Of a DNA stretch of 12,794 nucleotides, positions 1 to 7,351 are shown piece after piece. The stretch is from Planctomycetota bacterium. GTDB taxonomy: Bacteria; Planctomycetota; Phycisphaerae; SM23-33. The stretch's first letter is position 1; the number at the start of each line of letters is the position of its first letter. The position numbers and the translations under genes are program-made. Below the pieces are notes generated by a model, which ran no database searches, was not told the DNA's origin, and saw nothing but the letters and a program-made list of their open reading frames with translations. The stretch lies in assembly GCA_021160865.1 (NCBI GenBank), contig JAGHBS010000118.1, positions 1-12,794 on the forward strand, read 5' to 3'.

Positions 1-912
1 ACATTACGGTATTGCATGGGAGCATGTTTCGATTTTGATCCTGCCCGCCACACAGTTCAACCTGCCGAGCATTCCATCGACCGCTGGATGAAACTCCAGA
101 TACATTTGCTTATCCGTGATGTTCTAAACGCTTATGAAAAGTATGAGTTTCACAAGGCATTGCGGATGATATACGAGTTCTGCACAGTCGAGGCATCAAG
201 CATTTATATGTCAGCGGTAAAGGATCGGTTGTATTGCGAATTGCCCGATTCGCCTCGAAGGCGAGCAACACAATCCGTCCTGCATGAGATGCTTACCGTG
301 CTGGTAAAATTGCTTGCTCCCATAATTCCTCACACTGCTGAAGAGGCCTGGCAGCATATTCCCAATCGTGATCCCAAAGAACCTGAAAGCGTCCATCTGG
401 CTAAGATGCCCGAGTACGATGAGGAAGTAATCAGATTGGCTGAGGACCTCAGACCAGAGAATCCCGACATCGGAAGGTTCTCACTGGACGACCTTAAAGT
501 CGGACCTGGATGGGTGTGGGATAGATTACTCGATCTTCGCCAAGCCGCGTTAGTGAAGTTAGAAGCACTTCGCAATTCCGGGGTGAGCAATCCGCTCGAT
601 GCCGAGGCCATTTTCACAATTGCACAGGACGACCAGGCTGCCAAGGCATTTCTGGAAGCGTACCTGACCGAACTGGAAGACATGCTTGGCGTCGGGTATG
701 CAAGGATAGAGCAAGTCCCCCACCGAGCAGATGTCGAGGCAATCTCTGAGATGATACCGATAGGCGTTCGTGTGGAAGATGCGCGGGAAAAGTACGCTCG
801 ATGCGCCCGTTCCTGGAAGCGCCGTCCAGATGTAGGTTCCGATCCGGATTATCCTGACCTCTCTGCCCGTGATGCCGCCGTAATGAAGGCATTATCTGCT
901 TCATCAGGATGA
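1..912 (+). CDS. ileS: Isoleucyl-tRNA synthetase, C-terminal part (5' truncated by window)
   Basis: Charges tRNA-Ile with isoleucine in the cytoplasm. The reading frame is open from base 1, so the catalytic Rossmann and editing domains lie outside the window. What remains is the alpha-helical anticodon-binding domain: the segment starting DRWMKLQIHLLI, the EFHKALRMIYEFC helix, then LLAPIIPHTAEEAW. A linker of roughly 30-40 residues follows, then a second helical region (WDRLLDLRQAALVKLEALRNSG) and the C-terminal zinc-finger-like segment. In typical bacterial IleS that segment reads CxRCW...LCxRC. Here it reads CARSW...LSARD (about bases 802-880), so only the first of four zinc ligands survives. 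The gene ends TGA at 910-912 and overlaps the end of the convergent thioesterase gene by 9 bases. Family assignment is secure; the loss of the zinc site is read directly from the sequence. Confidence 0.95.
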   Translation, partial: TLRYCMGACFDFDPARHTVQPAEHSIDRWMKLQIHLLIRDVLNAYEKYEFHKALRMIYEFCTVEASSIYMSAVKDRLYCELPDSPRRRATQSVLHEMLTVLVKLLAPIIPHTAEEAWQHIPNRDPKEPESVHLAKMPEYDEEVIRLAEDLRPENPDIGRFSLDDLKVGPGWVWDRLLDLRQAALVKLEALRNSGVSNPLDAEAIFTIAQDDQAAKAFLEAYLTELEDMLGVGYARIEQVPHRADVEAISEMIPIGVRVEDAREKYARCARSWKRRPDVGSDPDYPDLSARDAAVMKALSASSG

Positions 913-1314
913 TGCTGCTTCAAGGGTGCGGATTAACCAATCAGGTGGACGAATTACTTTACCAGCGGCATTCGTAAAGGCATGAACAGTATAACCCTCT
1001 GCTACGGGCTGATTGTTTTTGGCGTGAACTATTTTCACATCGCACCTGATACGCACCCTGCTAATCAACTTACAGGTAGTAATCATCTTCAACAAATCAT
1101 CATATTTGGCTCTGCCGGTATATTTTATGTTTGCCTCAATTACTGGCAGCATCACACCCTTACGTTCCATTTCAGCGTAGGGAAGGCCAATCGTTCTAAA
1201 CAGTTCCGTCCTACCGCATTCGAACCATTCCAGCACACGGGAGTTGGAATAAGTACCCATCTGGTCAGTCTCGCAATATCGAACTCGGAATTGTATGACG
1301 CTCTGGACAGACAT
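904..1314 (-). CDS. Hotdog-fold acyl-CoA thioesterase, YbgC/4HBT family
   Basis: A 136-residue protein of the usual length for a single hotdog domain; the family hydrolyses acyl-CoA thioesters in the cytoplasm. The N-terminal signature is clear: RVRYCETDQMG followed by WFECGRTELFR, which matches the YbgC pattern of an E/D-T-D-x-M-G loop and the long hotdog helix. Asp17 in ETDQMG is the expected catalytic acid. The His usually found a few residues later (VVYH in YbgC) is replaced, the stretch reading TYSNSR here. The ATG at 1314 is preceded by AAGGA about 8 bases upstream, which supports this start. The gene is divergent from purN with 80 bases between the start codons and converges on ileS with overlapping stops. 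The substrate cannot be told from sequence. Confidence 0.85.
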   Translation of the reverse strand: MSVQSVIQFRVRYCETDQMGTYSNSRVLEWFECGRTELFRTIGLPYAEMERKGVMLPVIEANIKYTGRAKYDDLLKMITTCKLISRVRIRCDVKIVHAKNNQPVAEGYTVHAFTNAAGKVIRPPDWLIRTLEAASS

Positions 1315-1325
1315 ATCGCTTATCC

Positions 1326-1337
1326 TTGATAAATCAA
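1326..1337. repeat. Short perfect inverted repeat in the divergent thioesterase-purN spacer
   Basis: TTGAT-AA-ATCAA is a perfect 12-bp palindrome with a 2-bp centre. It lies 11 bases upstream of the thioesterase ATG and about 20 bases upstream of the putative purN -35 box. It could be an operator serving either gene, or chance in an AT-rich spacer. Confidence 0.35.
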
Positions 1338-1356
1338 AATCCTTTCACGAGAATCC

Positions 1357-1384
1357 TTCAAAGAAATCTGCGAAAAGTTATAAT
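1357..1384 (+). promoter_or_regulatory. Putative sigma-70-like promoter of purN (leaderless type)
   Basis: A perfect TATAAT (1379-1384) sits 16 bases after TTCAAA (1357-1362, 4 of 6 matches to TTGACA). Only 10 bases separate the -10 box from the purN ATG at 1395, so transcription would begin about 2-5 bases before the start codon. No Shine-Dalgarno sequence is present. Confidence 0.5.
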
Positions 1385-1394
1385 CTTTTTTACG

Positions 1395-1994
1395 ATGGAA
1401 GATAAGGCAAAAAAACTACGGCTCGGTGCATTAATCTCTGGCGGCGGTAGGACACTGATGAATATCCTTGATCATATCAAGGCAGGGAAACTATCCGCCG
1501 AGGTGGTGATTGTTATCGCAAGCCGGGAATGTAAAGGCGCTGAATTGGCAAGGCAAGCCGGACTCGATGTCCACGTTGTGCCATATAAGCAGATGCCCGA
1601 TGTTGAAACTTATTCAAACAAGATTGTTGAACTGCTTGATGCTGCTAATGTTGACCTCGTAATTCAGGCTGGTTTTCTATCCTACTGGAAACTCCCGGAG
1701 CGCTATCTCGGTCGGGTGATGAATATCCACCCTGCTTTGCTTCCCAGTTTTGGTGGCAAGGGGATGTACGGTATACATGTTCATCGAGCCGTCCTTGCCG
1801 CCGGTTGCAAAGTATCCGGCTGTACGGTTCACTTTGTGGATAATGAGTATGATCACGGAAAAATCATCGTTCAGAAATGTGTTCCTGTATTGCCAGATGA
1901 TACTCCTGAAACACTTGCAGCGAGGGTCTTTGAGCAAGAATGTATCGCTTATCCTGAAGCAATCGCCTTATTTGCTGCTGGTAAGATAAAATAG
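1395..1994 (+). CDS. purN: Phosphoribosylglycinamide formyltransferase 1
   Basis: Transfers the formyl group from 10-formyl-tetrahydrofolate to GAR, the third step of de novo purine synthesis, in the cytoplasm. With the ATG at 1395 the protein has 199 residues, the usual size. The N-terminal phosphate loop reads ISGGGRTLMNIL (residues 14-25; the family has SGxGSN). The catalytic trio is present: Asn110 and His112 in MNIHPALLPSF and Asp153 in EYDHGKIIVQ. SGCTVHFVD (141-149) is also a family hallmark. A TTG at 1326 in the same frame would add 23 residues, but that stretch contains the TATAAT box and shows no homology, so I prefer 1395. There is no Shine-Dalgarno; the gene is probably leaderless. 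It converges with rex, leaving 16 bases between stops. Confidence 0.93.
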   Translation: MEDKAKKLRLGALISGGGRTLMNILDHIKAGKLSAEVVIVIASRECKGAELARQAGLDVHVVPYKQMPDVETYSNKIVELLDAANVDLVIQAGFLSYWKLPERYLGRVMNIHPALLPSFGGKGMYGIHVHRAVLAAGCKVSGCTVHFVDNEYDHGKIIVQKCVPVLPDDTPETLAARVFEQECIAYPEAIALFAAGKIK

Positions 1995-2010
1995 GTAATC
2001 CATCATTGAC

Positions 2011-2695
2011 TTATCGGTTCGGGCTTCTCTTATCAGCGGCATTAACCATATAGCTTAGTTGCTCAAGCTGAACAGCAAGGTCAACGGGAACCACCGCAAT
2101 CTGCTCGGGGAGGGATAAGTTCACCGGTGCGAAGTTCAAGATTCCCTTGATGCCAGCATCCACGAGTTTCTCAGCCACTTCCTTCGCCACAGCTGCTGGG
2201 ACGGATAATATAGCCAGTTTAATTTGCTTGTCTTTGATAGTAGATTCCAATTGGCTCATTGGTTGCACCGTGATTCCGCCAAATCTCTTTCCGATTTTAC
2301 TCTTTGCGATATCGAATGCTGCTACCGGCCGAAATCCCCTTTTCAAAAACCCTTTGTATCGAAGAAGTGCCCGTCCAAGGCTACCAACGCCTACCACTGC
2401 TAAATCCCAGACCTTATCCGTACCAAAAACTTTACGAAGCCGCTTGACCATATCGGGCACATAGTATCCCACTCCTGGTCGGCCAAACTGGCCAAGATAA
2501 CCCAGGTCCTTCCGTACCTGAGCAGCACTCAAGCCCAGCGCCTCGGCCAATTGGTGGGCTTGAAGATGTCATATCCCCCTTCTCAGCCAATTCTTCAAAA
2601 TAGCGAAGGTAAAGACTCAAACGCTTCACCACCAGAGATGGAAGCAAACTACGAGACGACGAAGGTTCATTGCAGCGATTGTATCTAACATTCAT
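2011..2695 (-). pseudogene. rex: Redox-sensing transcriptional repressor Rex, interrupted by a +1 frameshift
   Basis: Rex represses respiratory and fermentative genes and is released from DNA when NADH rises. The gene is in two frames. From the ATG at 2695 one frame gives VVKRLSLYLRYFEELAEKGDMTSS, the start of the Rex winged helix. The next part, HQLAEALGLSAAQVRKDLGYLG, lies in the +1 frame and continues to the stop at 2011 through the Rossmann motif VVGVGSLGRALLRY and the Rex tail NFAPVNLSLPEQIAVVPVDL. Deleting one G from the GGG at 2556-2558 (+ strand) joins them as TSSSHQLAEAL and gives a 227-residue protein of normal length. No other damage is visible, so a sequencing error or a recent mutation is likely. 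Without repair, a TTG at 2550 would give a 179-residue product lacking the first part of the DNA-binding domain. ispH lies 69 bases upstream. Confidence 0.85.
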
Positions 2696-2704
2696 AGTAT
2701 AGGG

Positions 2705-2734
2705 ATTTTAGACTAATATCATCTTCGGGGTCAA
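2705..2734 (-). promoter_or_regulatory. Putative sigma-70-like promoter of rex (leaderless type)
   Basis: On the minus strand, TTGACC (2734-2729, 5 of 6) is followed after 18 bases by TAAAAT (2710-2705, 5 of 6). The rex ATG at 2695 comes 9 bases later, so the leader would be only a few bases. No Shine-Dalgarno sequence precedes the ATG. I see no Rex-type palindrome here, so autoregulation is not supported. Confidence 0.5.
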
Positions 2735-2764
2735 GGACAGAGATAAAATTGTCTTGATCAAAAA

Positions 2765-3604
2765 CTACTCTGGGGTGAACCTTCGCAGATTATCGACAAA
2801 TTCCTCAATAACCCACCTCGGTGTTGAAGCCCCTGCCGTTACGCCAGCGATGCGCTTTCCCGAAACCATCTCAGGAGAAAAATCCTCCCACCCTTCTAAA
2901 TGATAAGATGTCGTACCCTGCTTGGCACAGAGATTAGCAAGTTCACGAGTATTGGCAGATTGCTTCCCACCAAGGACGAACATTACATCGACTTCTCTTG
3001 CCAGTTTGATGGCAGCAGCCTGGCGACGCCTGACTTCTTCGCAAAGCGTATTGACCACCTTTATCTCTTTACAACCCCTGGCAACGATGAGTCCAACCAT
3101 CTTTCCAAAATGCTCCGGGGAATGAGTTGTCTGACATACGATACCGAACCTACCCCCGACGGGAAGCTGCTTAAGGTCTTCGGGTGTATCAACGCATATC
3201 ACATCATCAGCATAGCCCAAAACCGCTCTTACTTCAGGATGCTCTGCCTGACCGACAACTACAACGCGATATCCCTCGTTGGCAAGGTTTGCGACAATTT
3301 GCTGGGCACGCTTAACCAGCACACACGTTGCATCGACAATTTCCACGCCACGATTCCTAAGCTGCTCAAAAACCTCCGGCGGCTCACCATGAGAACGAAT
3401 CAACACAATCCCCTTTGCCTGGCTGACATCGTTTATTACCTTCAGCCCCTTGCGTGAAAACTCCTCAACGACCTGACGATTATGGATAATCTCGCCAAGA
3501 CTATAAACACCTTCAGGATGCTGGGCCAACACACGCTCAGCCATCTCGATGGCACGTTCAACGCCGAAACAAAAACCGAGTTTATTGGCAAGCTTCACTT
3601 CCAT
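2765..3604 (-). CDS. ispH: 4-hydroxy-3-methylbut-2-enyl diphosphate reductase
   Basis: Last enzyme of the MEP isoprenoid pathway: it reduces HMBPP to IPP and DMAPP with a [4Fe-4S] cluster. The protein has 279 residues from the ATG at 3604, a usual length. The three cluster cysteines are Cys12 (GFCFGVERA), Cys94 (VDATC) and Cys188 (VNTLCEE). The substrate-binding histidines are His41 (IIHN), His72 (RSHGEP) and His122 (AEHPEV). GGKQSANTREL and TAGASTP, both typical, are also present. A TTG at 3628 in frame would add 8 residues, but the putative -10 box lies just beside and inside that stretch, so the ATG is preferred. There is no Shine-Dalgarno. It is upstream of rex and transcribed the same way, but rex appears to have its own promoter. 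Confidence 0.95.
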   Translation of the reverse strand: MEVKLANKLGFCFGVERAIEMAERVLAQHPEGVYSLGEIIHNRQVVEEFSRKGLKVINDVSQAKGIVLIRSHGEPPEVFEQLRNRGVEIVDATCVLVKRAQQIVANLANEGYRVVVVGQAEHPEVRAVLGYADDVICVDTPEDLKQLPVGGRFGIVCQTTHSPEHFGKMVGLIVARGCKEIKVVNTLCEEVRRRQAAAIKLAREVDVMFVLGGKQSANTRELANLCAKQGTTSYHLEGWEDFSPEMVSGKRIAGVTAGASTPRWVIEEFVDNLRRFTPE

Positions 3605-3616
3605 AGATGAGGAAAG

Positions 3617-3644
3617 TTTATCGCGCAATAGTCCATAAGGTCAA
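3617..3644 (-). promoter_or_regulatory. Putative sigma-70-like promoter of ispH (leaderless type)
   Basis: On the minus strand, TTGACC (3644-3639, 5 of 6) is followed after 16 bases by GATAAA (3622-3617, 4 of 6). The ispH ATG at 3604 follows 12 bases later, which predicts a leader of about 5 bases. The -35 hexamer is identical to that of rex. Confidence 0.45.
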
Positions 3645-3665
3645 ATCTCCATAGCAATAAATAAA

Positions 3666-3697
3666 GCCTGACCTGCCCCTTATGGTACAAGCCAGGC
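3666..3697 (-). terminator. Hairpin followed by U-rich tract, probable terminator of the signalling operon
   Basis: Read on the minus strand, GCCTGGCTTGT pairs with GCAGGTCAGGC over 11 base pairs, three of them G-U. A further CC/GG pair closes an ATAA loop. The RNA continues with UUUAUUUAUUG. It begins 52 bases after the diguanylate cyclase stop and ends before the ispH promoter, exactly where a terminator is expected. The U-tract is interrupted, so efficiency is uncertain. Confidence 0.55.
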
Positions 3698-3749
3698 AAA
3701 CTTCAAAGACCGAGCCGCTTGGCAACTTGCTAAAATTCTATCCAGTTAT

Positions 3750-4655
3750 TTAATCGCTTTGTGTGGGTAGTACTTGTTTCTCGCCAACAACGACACAATT
3801 GCGGTTGGAATGTTTTGCTTTATACAGGGCAGCATCAACTGCTTCGATGAGCGCTTCAACCGAAGGTAGCCCGTTAGAGTCATCGACACCAAAACTGGCT
3901 GTTACAGAGACAACTTCCTTTCCTGCCTTAACTTCTATTTTGGAAATTTCCTCCCGATAACGCTCAGCAAGATGGTATGCACCATCGGCATCCTCATCGG
4001 GAACGAGCACGACAAACTCATCTCCGCCATATCGGGCGGGAAAATCAGATTGTCGACTTGTGTTGATTAGAACCTCGCCAACTTTGCGAAGTATCTCATC
4101 GCCTATTCGATGGCCGTAGGTATCATTAACTCGCTTGAAATGATCGATATCGCACATTATGCAGGCGAGCACACCTCCGTGCCGTGTAATTCGCGACCAC
4201 TCCTGAGCAAGACGGTCCATCAAGGCTCGGCGGTTCCACAGCTCCGTAAGCGGATCAATCTGGGCATGCTTGATAAGAAGGTCTTGCAAATGCTTCGTCC
4301 TGAGGGCAGCACGCACCCTTGCACTGAGTTCATAAGAATCAAACGGCTTTAGCACATAATCAACCGCACCGAGGTCCAGGCCTTTGACTTTATCAGTCGT
4401 ATCGGTTGAACCAGTCAGGAATATCACCGGAATCATGCTTAGTTCAGGATCAGACTTCAACAGGCGACAAATTTCAAAGCCCGATGTATCGGGCAAATCT
4501 ATGTCGAGCAATATTAAATCCGGCTTTTCCTTAGACGCTATGGCAAGACCTGCCTTTCCATCAGTAGCATGGATGACTTCATAATTATCTCGTACTAATC
4601 TTGCCCTGGCGATAGCAATGGCTTCGGGACTATCGTCAATTAGTAATATTTTCAT
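3750..4655 (-). CDS. Response regulator diguanylate cyclase (REC-GGDEF)
   Basis: Predicted to make c-di-GMP from two GTP when its receiver domain is phosphorylated. The 301-residue protein starts with a REC domain (about 1-120): acidic pair Asp7/Asp8, phospho-acceptor Asp51 (LILLDIDLPD), Thr81 and Lys103 (LKPF). A GGDEF domain follows (about 130-295) with DPLTELWNRRAL and an intact active site, RYGGDEF at 208-214. An inhibitory site, RxxD (Arg201-Asp204), stands five residues before GGDEF, so product feedback is likely. The ATG at 4655 has the strong Shine-Dalgarno GGAGGAGGG and lies inside the 3' end of the kinase gene, a 20-base overlap that suggests translational coupling. The frame stays open upstream for 52 more codons, but these are kinase-coding bases. 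The upstream hybrid kinase with its HPt domain is the obvious phosphodonor. Confidence 0.93.
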   Translation of the reverse strand: MKILLIDDSPEAIAIARARLVRDNYEVIHATDGKAGLAIASKEKPDLILLDIDLPDTSGFEICRLLKSDPELSMIPVIFLTGSTDTTDKVKGLDLGAVDYVLKPFDSYELSARVRAALRTKHLQDLLIKHAQIDPLTELWNRRALMDRLAQEWSRITRHGGVLACIMCDIDHFKRVNDTYGHRIGDEILRKVGEVLINTSRQSDFPARYGGDEFVVLVPDEDADGAYHLAERYREEISKIEVKAGKEVVSVTASFGVDDSNGLPSVEALIEAVDAALYKAKHSNRNCVVVGEKQVLPTQSD

Positions 4656-7239
4656 CGTCACCCTCCTCCGAAGTGTTGCTTGCTGATGAACTACCAACAG
4701 TCCTTCTTCGCCCTCGTATAATTGCGATGCATATATCTGCAATCCTTCTAAGCAGAAGCATCTCTTGCTCGGTCTGTTCCATCTTGGCTGCTTCTTCGAG
4801 TTTTCTTGCAACTTCGGTTAGCATAGGATAACCATAACTGCCGCCGGCACCTTTGAGACGGTGTGCTAATCGTTGGAGCGTTTTATGATCATTATTTGAA
4901 GCAGCCTGCTGCATCTGTTCGACCTGCTTTCTTAGCCCCGCGACAAAATCATCGATTATCTCTGCAAGGTCCTCATCATCGGCGTATTCCGAATAGATAA
5001 CCTCAGGCACCTGTTCAGCGGACTGCTGTTCGGATGAAGCATGCTCGTTATTCTCGACTTCAGAAGACTTATCTACTTTAGGCTTATCCACCCCAGCATA
5101 TTTGGCAACTGTAGAAATCAGCAGCGAGCGGTCGATTGGCTTAGAAAGATAATCATCACACCCAGCCGCCAGACACCTATCCTTATCAGAGGTCATGGCA
5201 TGAGCGGTCAGAGCAATTATCGGTTTATGATAACCCTTACTACGCAAATAGCCGGTGGCTTCATATCCATCCATTTCAGGCATTTGCATGTCCATCAGGA
5301 TTACATCAAAGGGCTTCTCCATTGCCTTTTTCACTGCAACACGTCCATTTTCAGCAATTGATACCTCAGCCCCTGCCTTCTGGAGAATCGTTCTTATCAG
5401 TCTCAGGTTGTCTATCCCGTCTTCTGCCAGCAGGATGCGAACGCCCGAAAGTTCATCCTGCAAATCCTGTTGCCGATGGGAGCCTTTTTGAACGACGGCT
5501 TCGGCAGGATTTTCAAGTATTTTCACACCCTCCAAATTGCCCGTCGGAATTGTTATAGTGAAAACGCTTCCCTTACCGTAGGTACTCTCAGCAGATACCT
5601 CTCCACCCATCAGTGATATGAGCTGGCGAGTAATTGCCAATCCCAAGCCCGTTCCACCGAATTTGCGCGAGGTCGAAGGATCAAGCTGATTGAACGGTTG
5701 GAATAATCGCTTGAGGTTTTCGGGCTTAATCCCGATACCCGTATCAATAACCTTTATCTGTACAGCCGGTTCTTTATCCCGCCATTCCGGAAGGAAGGAT
5801 ATTTCCAAGCGAACACCACCAGATTCGGTAAACTTAATAGCATTACTTACCAAGTTCATCAACGCCTGTTTGAGTCTGGCTCTATCGGCGTAGATTGTCT
5901 CCGGCAACGGTCCTTTGTACTCTGCTGACAATGATATCCCCTTTTCACCGGCACGGACTCGCATCAGACTTAATACATCAGAAATTAACTCAGGAATACT
6001 GCATCGGCAGGGGTTTACCTCCATCTTACCTGCTTCTATCTTCGAAATGTCGAGAATATCATTTATCAGACTCAGCAGATGCTCACCATTTCGTCGAATT
6101 ACTGCCAGACAGTTCAGCCGTTCGCTGGCACTCATCTTTGAATCCATCATCAGGTCGGCATATCCCAAGATTGCCGTCATGGGGGTGCGAATTTCATGGC
6201 TCATATTAGCAAGAAAACGGCTCTTTGCCTTGGTGGCTTCTTCTGCTTCACGCTTGGCATGAATGAGTTCGGTGACATCTATGATATTCACCACCACTCC
6301 GTCATAACGATTATCCCTATAAATAGGTTGGACTCGCAGGATAACTTCCTTCTCCTCTACTGATTTTTGGACAGTTAGAGGTTGATTATCTTTACCTGAA
6401 CGATATTCTCTGACTTTTTGTAATACGATATCCTTGAGTCCCCCACATTCATCGCAGTCCTCGAGCCTTTTTCCAAGAATCTCTTCCCTCGATTCTCCCG
6501 CAAACCTACAAAAATAATTATTTGCCTCGGTGATAACGTTATCAGCATTGGCAAAAACCACCCCTTCTTCCATTCCTGAGATCATGGCTGAAAGTTTCGC
6601 ACTTTCTCGTTCAGCGGCTTCCTTGGCGGCCTGCAATTCCTGTTCAGCCTTCTTGCGATCAGTAATATCATGAACAACCTCAATAACCCCATTGATGCTT
6701 CCATCTATATCCTTGAGGGGAGCTAACAATATTTCATATTCTCTACCGTCAGTAAGCACCACCTCACTGCTTTCGTTACTTTTACTGACGATAACGTGGG
6801 GTATGAGGCATGTTTTGCAGGGCTTGTCTTTCCCCATATATATTTTATAGCATGGTCTTCCTGATATTTCGCCAAACCTCTCGGTCATCACTTTGTTTTG
6901 GAATAGTACCTCGTGATTTGTTCCTATTATGGCAATTCCGACTCCTGCATCCCCAAGCCCGTTGATAAGTGCCAGCAATTTGTCCCTTTCGGCACGAAGC
7001 ATATCATTGAGACGATTAGCATCCTTATTGGAGGTCTGAAGCGCATGGTAAACCCGTCTGCGATACTTATCTGCTTGTTCATATGATTCGGAAACGGTCT
7101 GCAAAAAGGCAAACCAATCTTCCGGAGAAACTGTCTTGATAACATTGAGCATAGTTTTTTTATCTGATACCATCCTCTCAACTTCGTCAGAAGATAATGA
7201 GAGTCTTTTTCTAATCTGCCGCCGTAATAACTCGTGCAT
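4636..7239 (-). CDS. Soluble hybrid sensor histidine kinase, PAS-PAS-HisKA-HATPase-REC-HPt (NahK-like N-terminus)
   Basis: An 867-residue kinase carrying a full internal phosphorelay. The N-terminus (MHELLRRQIRKRL, then a region to about residue 80 with W..FL..V..SYEQAD) resembles kinases encoded beside FIST/NosP proteins. PAS1 spans about 84-195 and has Cys130, Cys141 and Cys144 (C-x10-C-x2-C). PAS2 spans about 213-325 and has Cys262 and Cys265. HisKA has phospho-His348 (SHEIRTPM). The HATPase has NLVSNAIKFT near 463-472, DTGIGI near 499 and GGTGLGL near 528. The REC domain (about 600-710) has Asp650, Thr678 and Lys700. The HPt domain near 755-840 has His793 (HRLKGAGGSYG). There are no transmembrane segments, so it acts in the cytoplasm. 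The ATG at 7239 has AAGGAG 8 bases before it; a TTG at 7323 in frame lacks one. It is 97 bases downstream of the FIST gene and overlaps the cyclase gene. Confidence 0.93.
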   Translation of the reverse strand: MHELLRRQIRKRLSLSSDEVERMVSDKKTMLNVIKTVSPEDWFAFLQTVSESYEQADKYRRRVYHALQTSNKDANRLNDMLRAERDKLLALINGLGDAGVGIAIIGTNHEVLFQNKVMTERFGEISGRPCYKIYMGKDKPCKTCLIPHVIVSKSNESSEVVLTDGREYEILLAPLKDIDGSINGVIEVVHDITDRKKAEQELQAAKEAAERESAKLSAMISGMEEGVVFANADNVITEANNYFCRFAGESREEILGKRLEDCDECGGLKDIVLQKVREYRSGKDNQPLTVQKSVEEKEVILRVQPIYRDNRYDGVVVNIIDVTELIHAKREAEEATKAKSRFLANMSHEIRTPMTAILGYADLMMDSKMSASERLNCLAVIRRNGEHLLSLINDILDISKIEAGKMEVNPCRCSIPELISDVLSLMRVRAGEKGISLSAEYKGPLPETIYADRARLKQALMNLVSNAIKFTESGGVRLEISFLPEWRDKEPAVQIKVIDTGIGIKPENLKRLFQPFNQLDPSTSRKFGGTGLGLAITRQLISLMGGEVSAESTYGKGSVFTITIPTGNLEGVKILENPAEAVVQKGSHRQQDLQDELSGVRILLAEDGIDNLRLIRTILQKAGAEVSIAENGRVAVKKAMEKPFDVILMDMQMPEMDGYEATGYLRSKGYHKPIIALTAHAMTSDKDRCLAAGCDDYLSKPIDRSLLISTVAKYAGVDKPKVDKSSEVENNEHASSEQQSAEQVPEVIYSEYADDEDLAEIIDDFVAGLRKQVEQMQQAASNNDHKTLQRLAHRLKGAGGSYGYPMLTEVARKLEEAAKMEQTEQEMLLLRRIADICIAIIRGRRRTVGSSSASNTSEEGDDENITN

Positions 7240-7335
7240 CTTGTACACTCCTTGCAGAGCGAAGTTAGCTAAGATTACTGTGAATACCTGGGCGTCCAGA
7301 AAACGTCCAAGCCACTCAGCCAAATACTTTTCATG

Positions 7336-7351
7336 TTTACAATTCTGTAAA
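7336..7351. repeat. Short inverted repeat over the FIST stop codon
   Basis: TTTACA-ATTC-TGTAAA is a perfect palindrome with 6-bp arms and a 4-base centre that covers the TAA stop of the FIST gene. Being AT-rich and lacking a U-tract, it is unlikely to be a strong terminator. Confidence 0.3.

Noticed and set aside
330..683. Open frame of 117 codons antisense to ileS
   Set aside because: Shadow of the IleS frame; serine-rich and without any motif.
982..1329. Open frame of 115 codons on the plus strand opposite the thioesterase gene
   Set aside because: It lies entirely antisense to a gene with clear hotdog motifs and has no recognisable protein character.
2900..3457. Open frame of 185 codons antisense to ispH
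   Set aside because: IspH on the other strand is certain, with all cluster cysteines; the antisense product shows no family features.
4656..4811. Longer cyclase reading frame with 52 extra N-terminal residues
   Set aside because: Those codons overlap the kinase gene in another frame; the REC domain begins right at the ATG at 4655, which has a strong Shine-Dalgarno.
7240..7323. Kinase start at the TTG at 7323, adding a hydrophobic-looking 28-residue N-terminus
   Set aside because: No Shine-Dalgarno there, whereas the ATG at 7239 has AAGGAG at ideal spacing and begins with a family-typical sequence.
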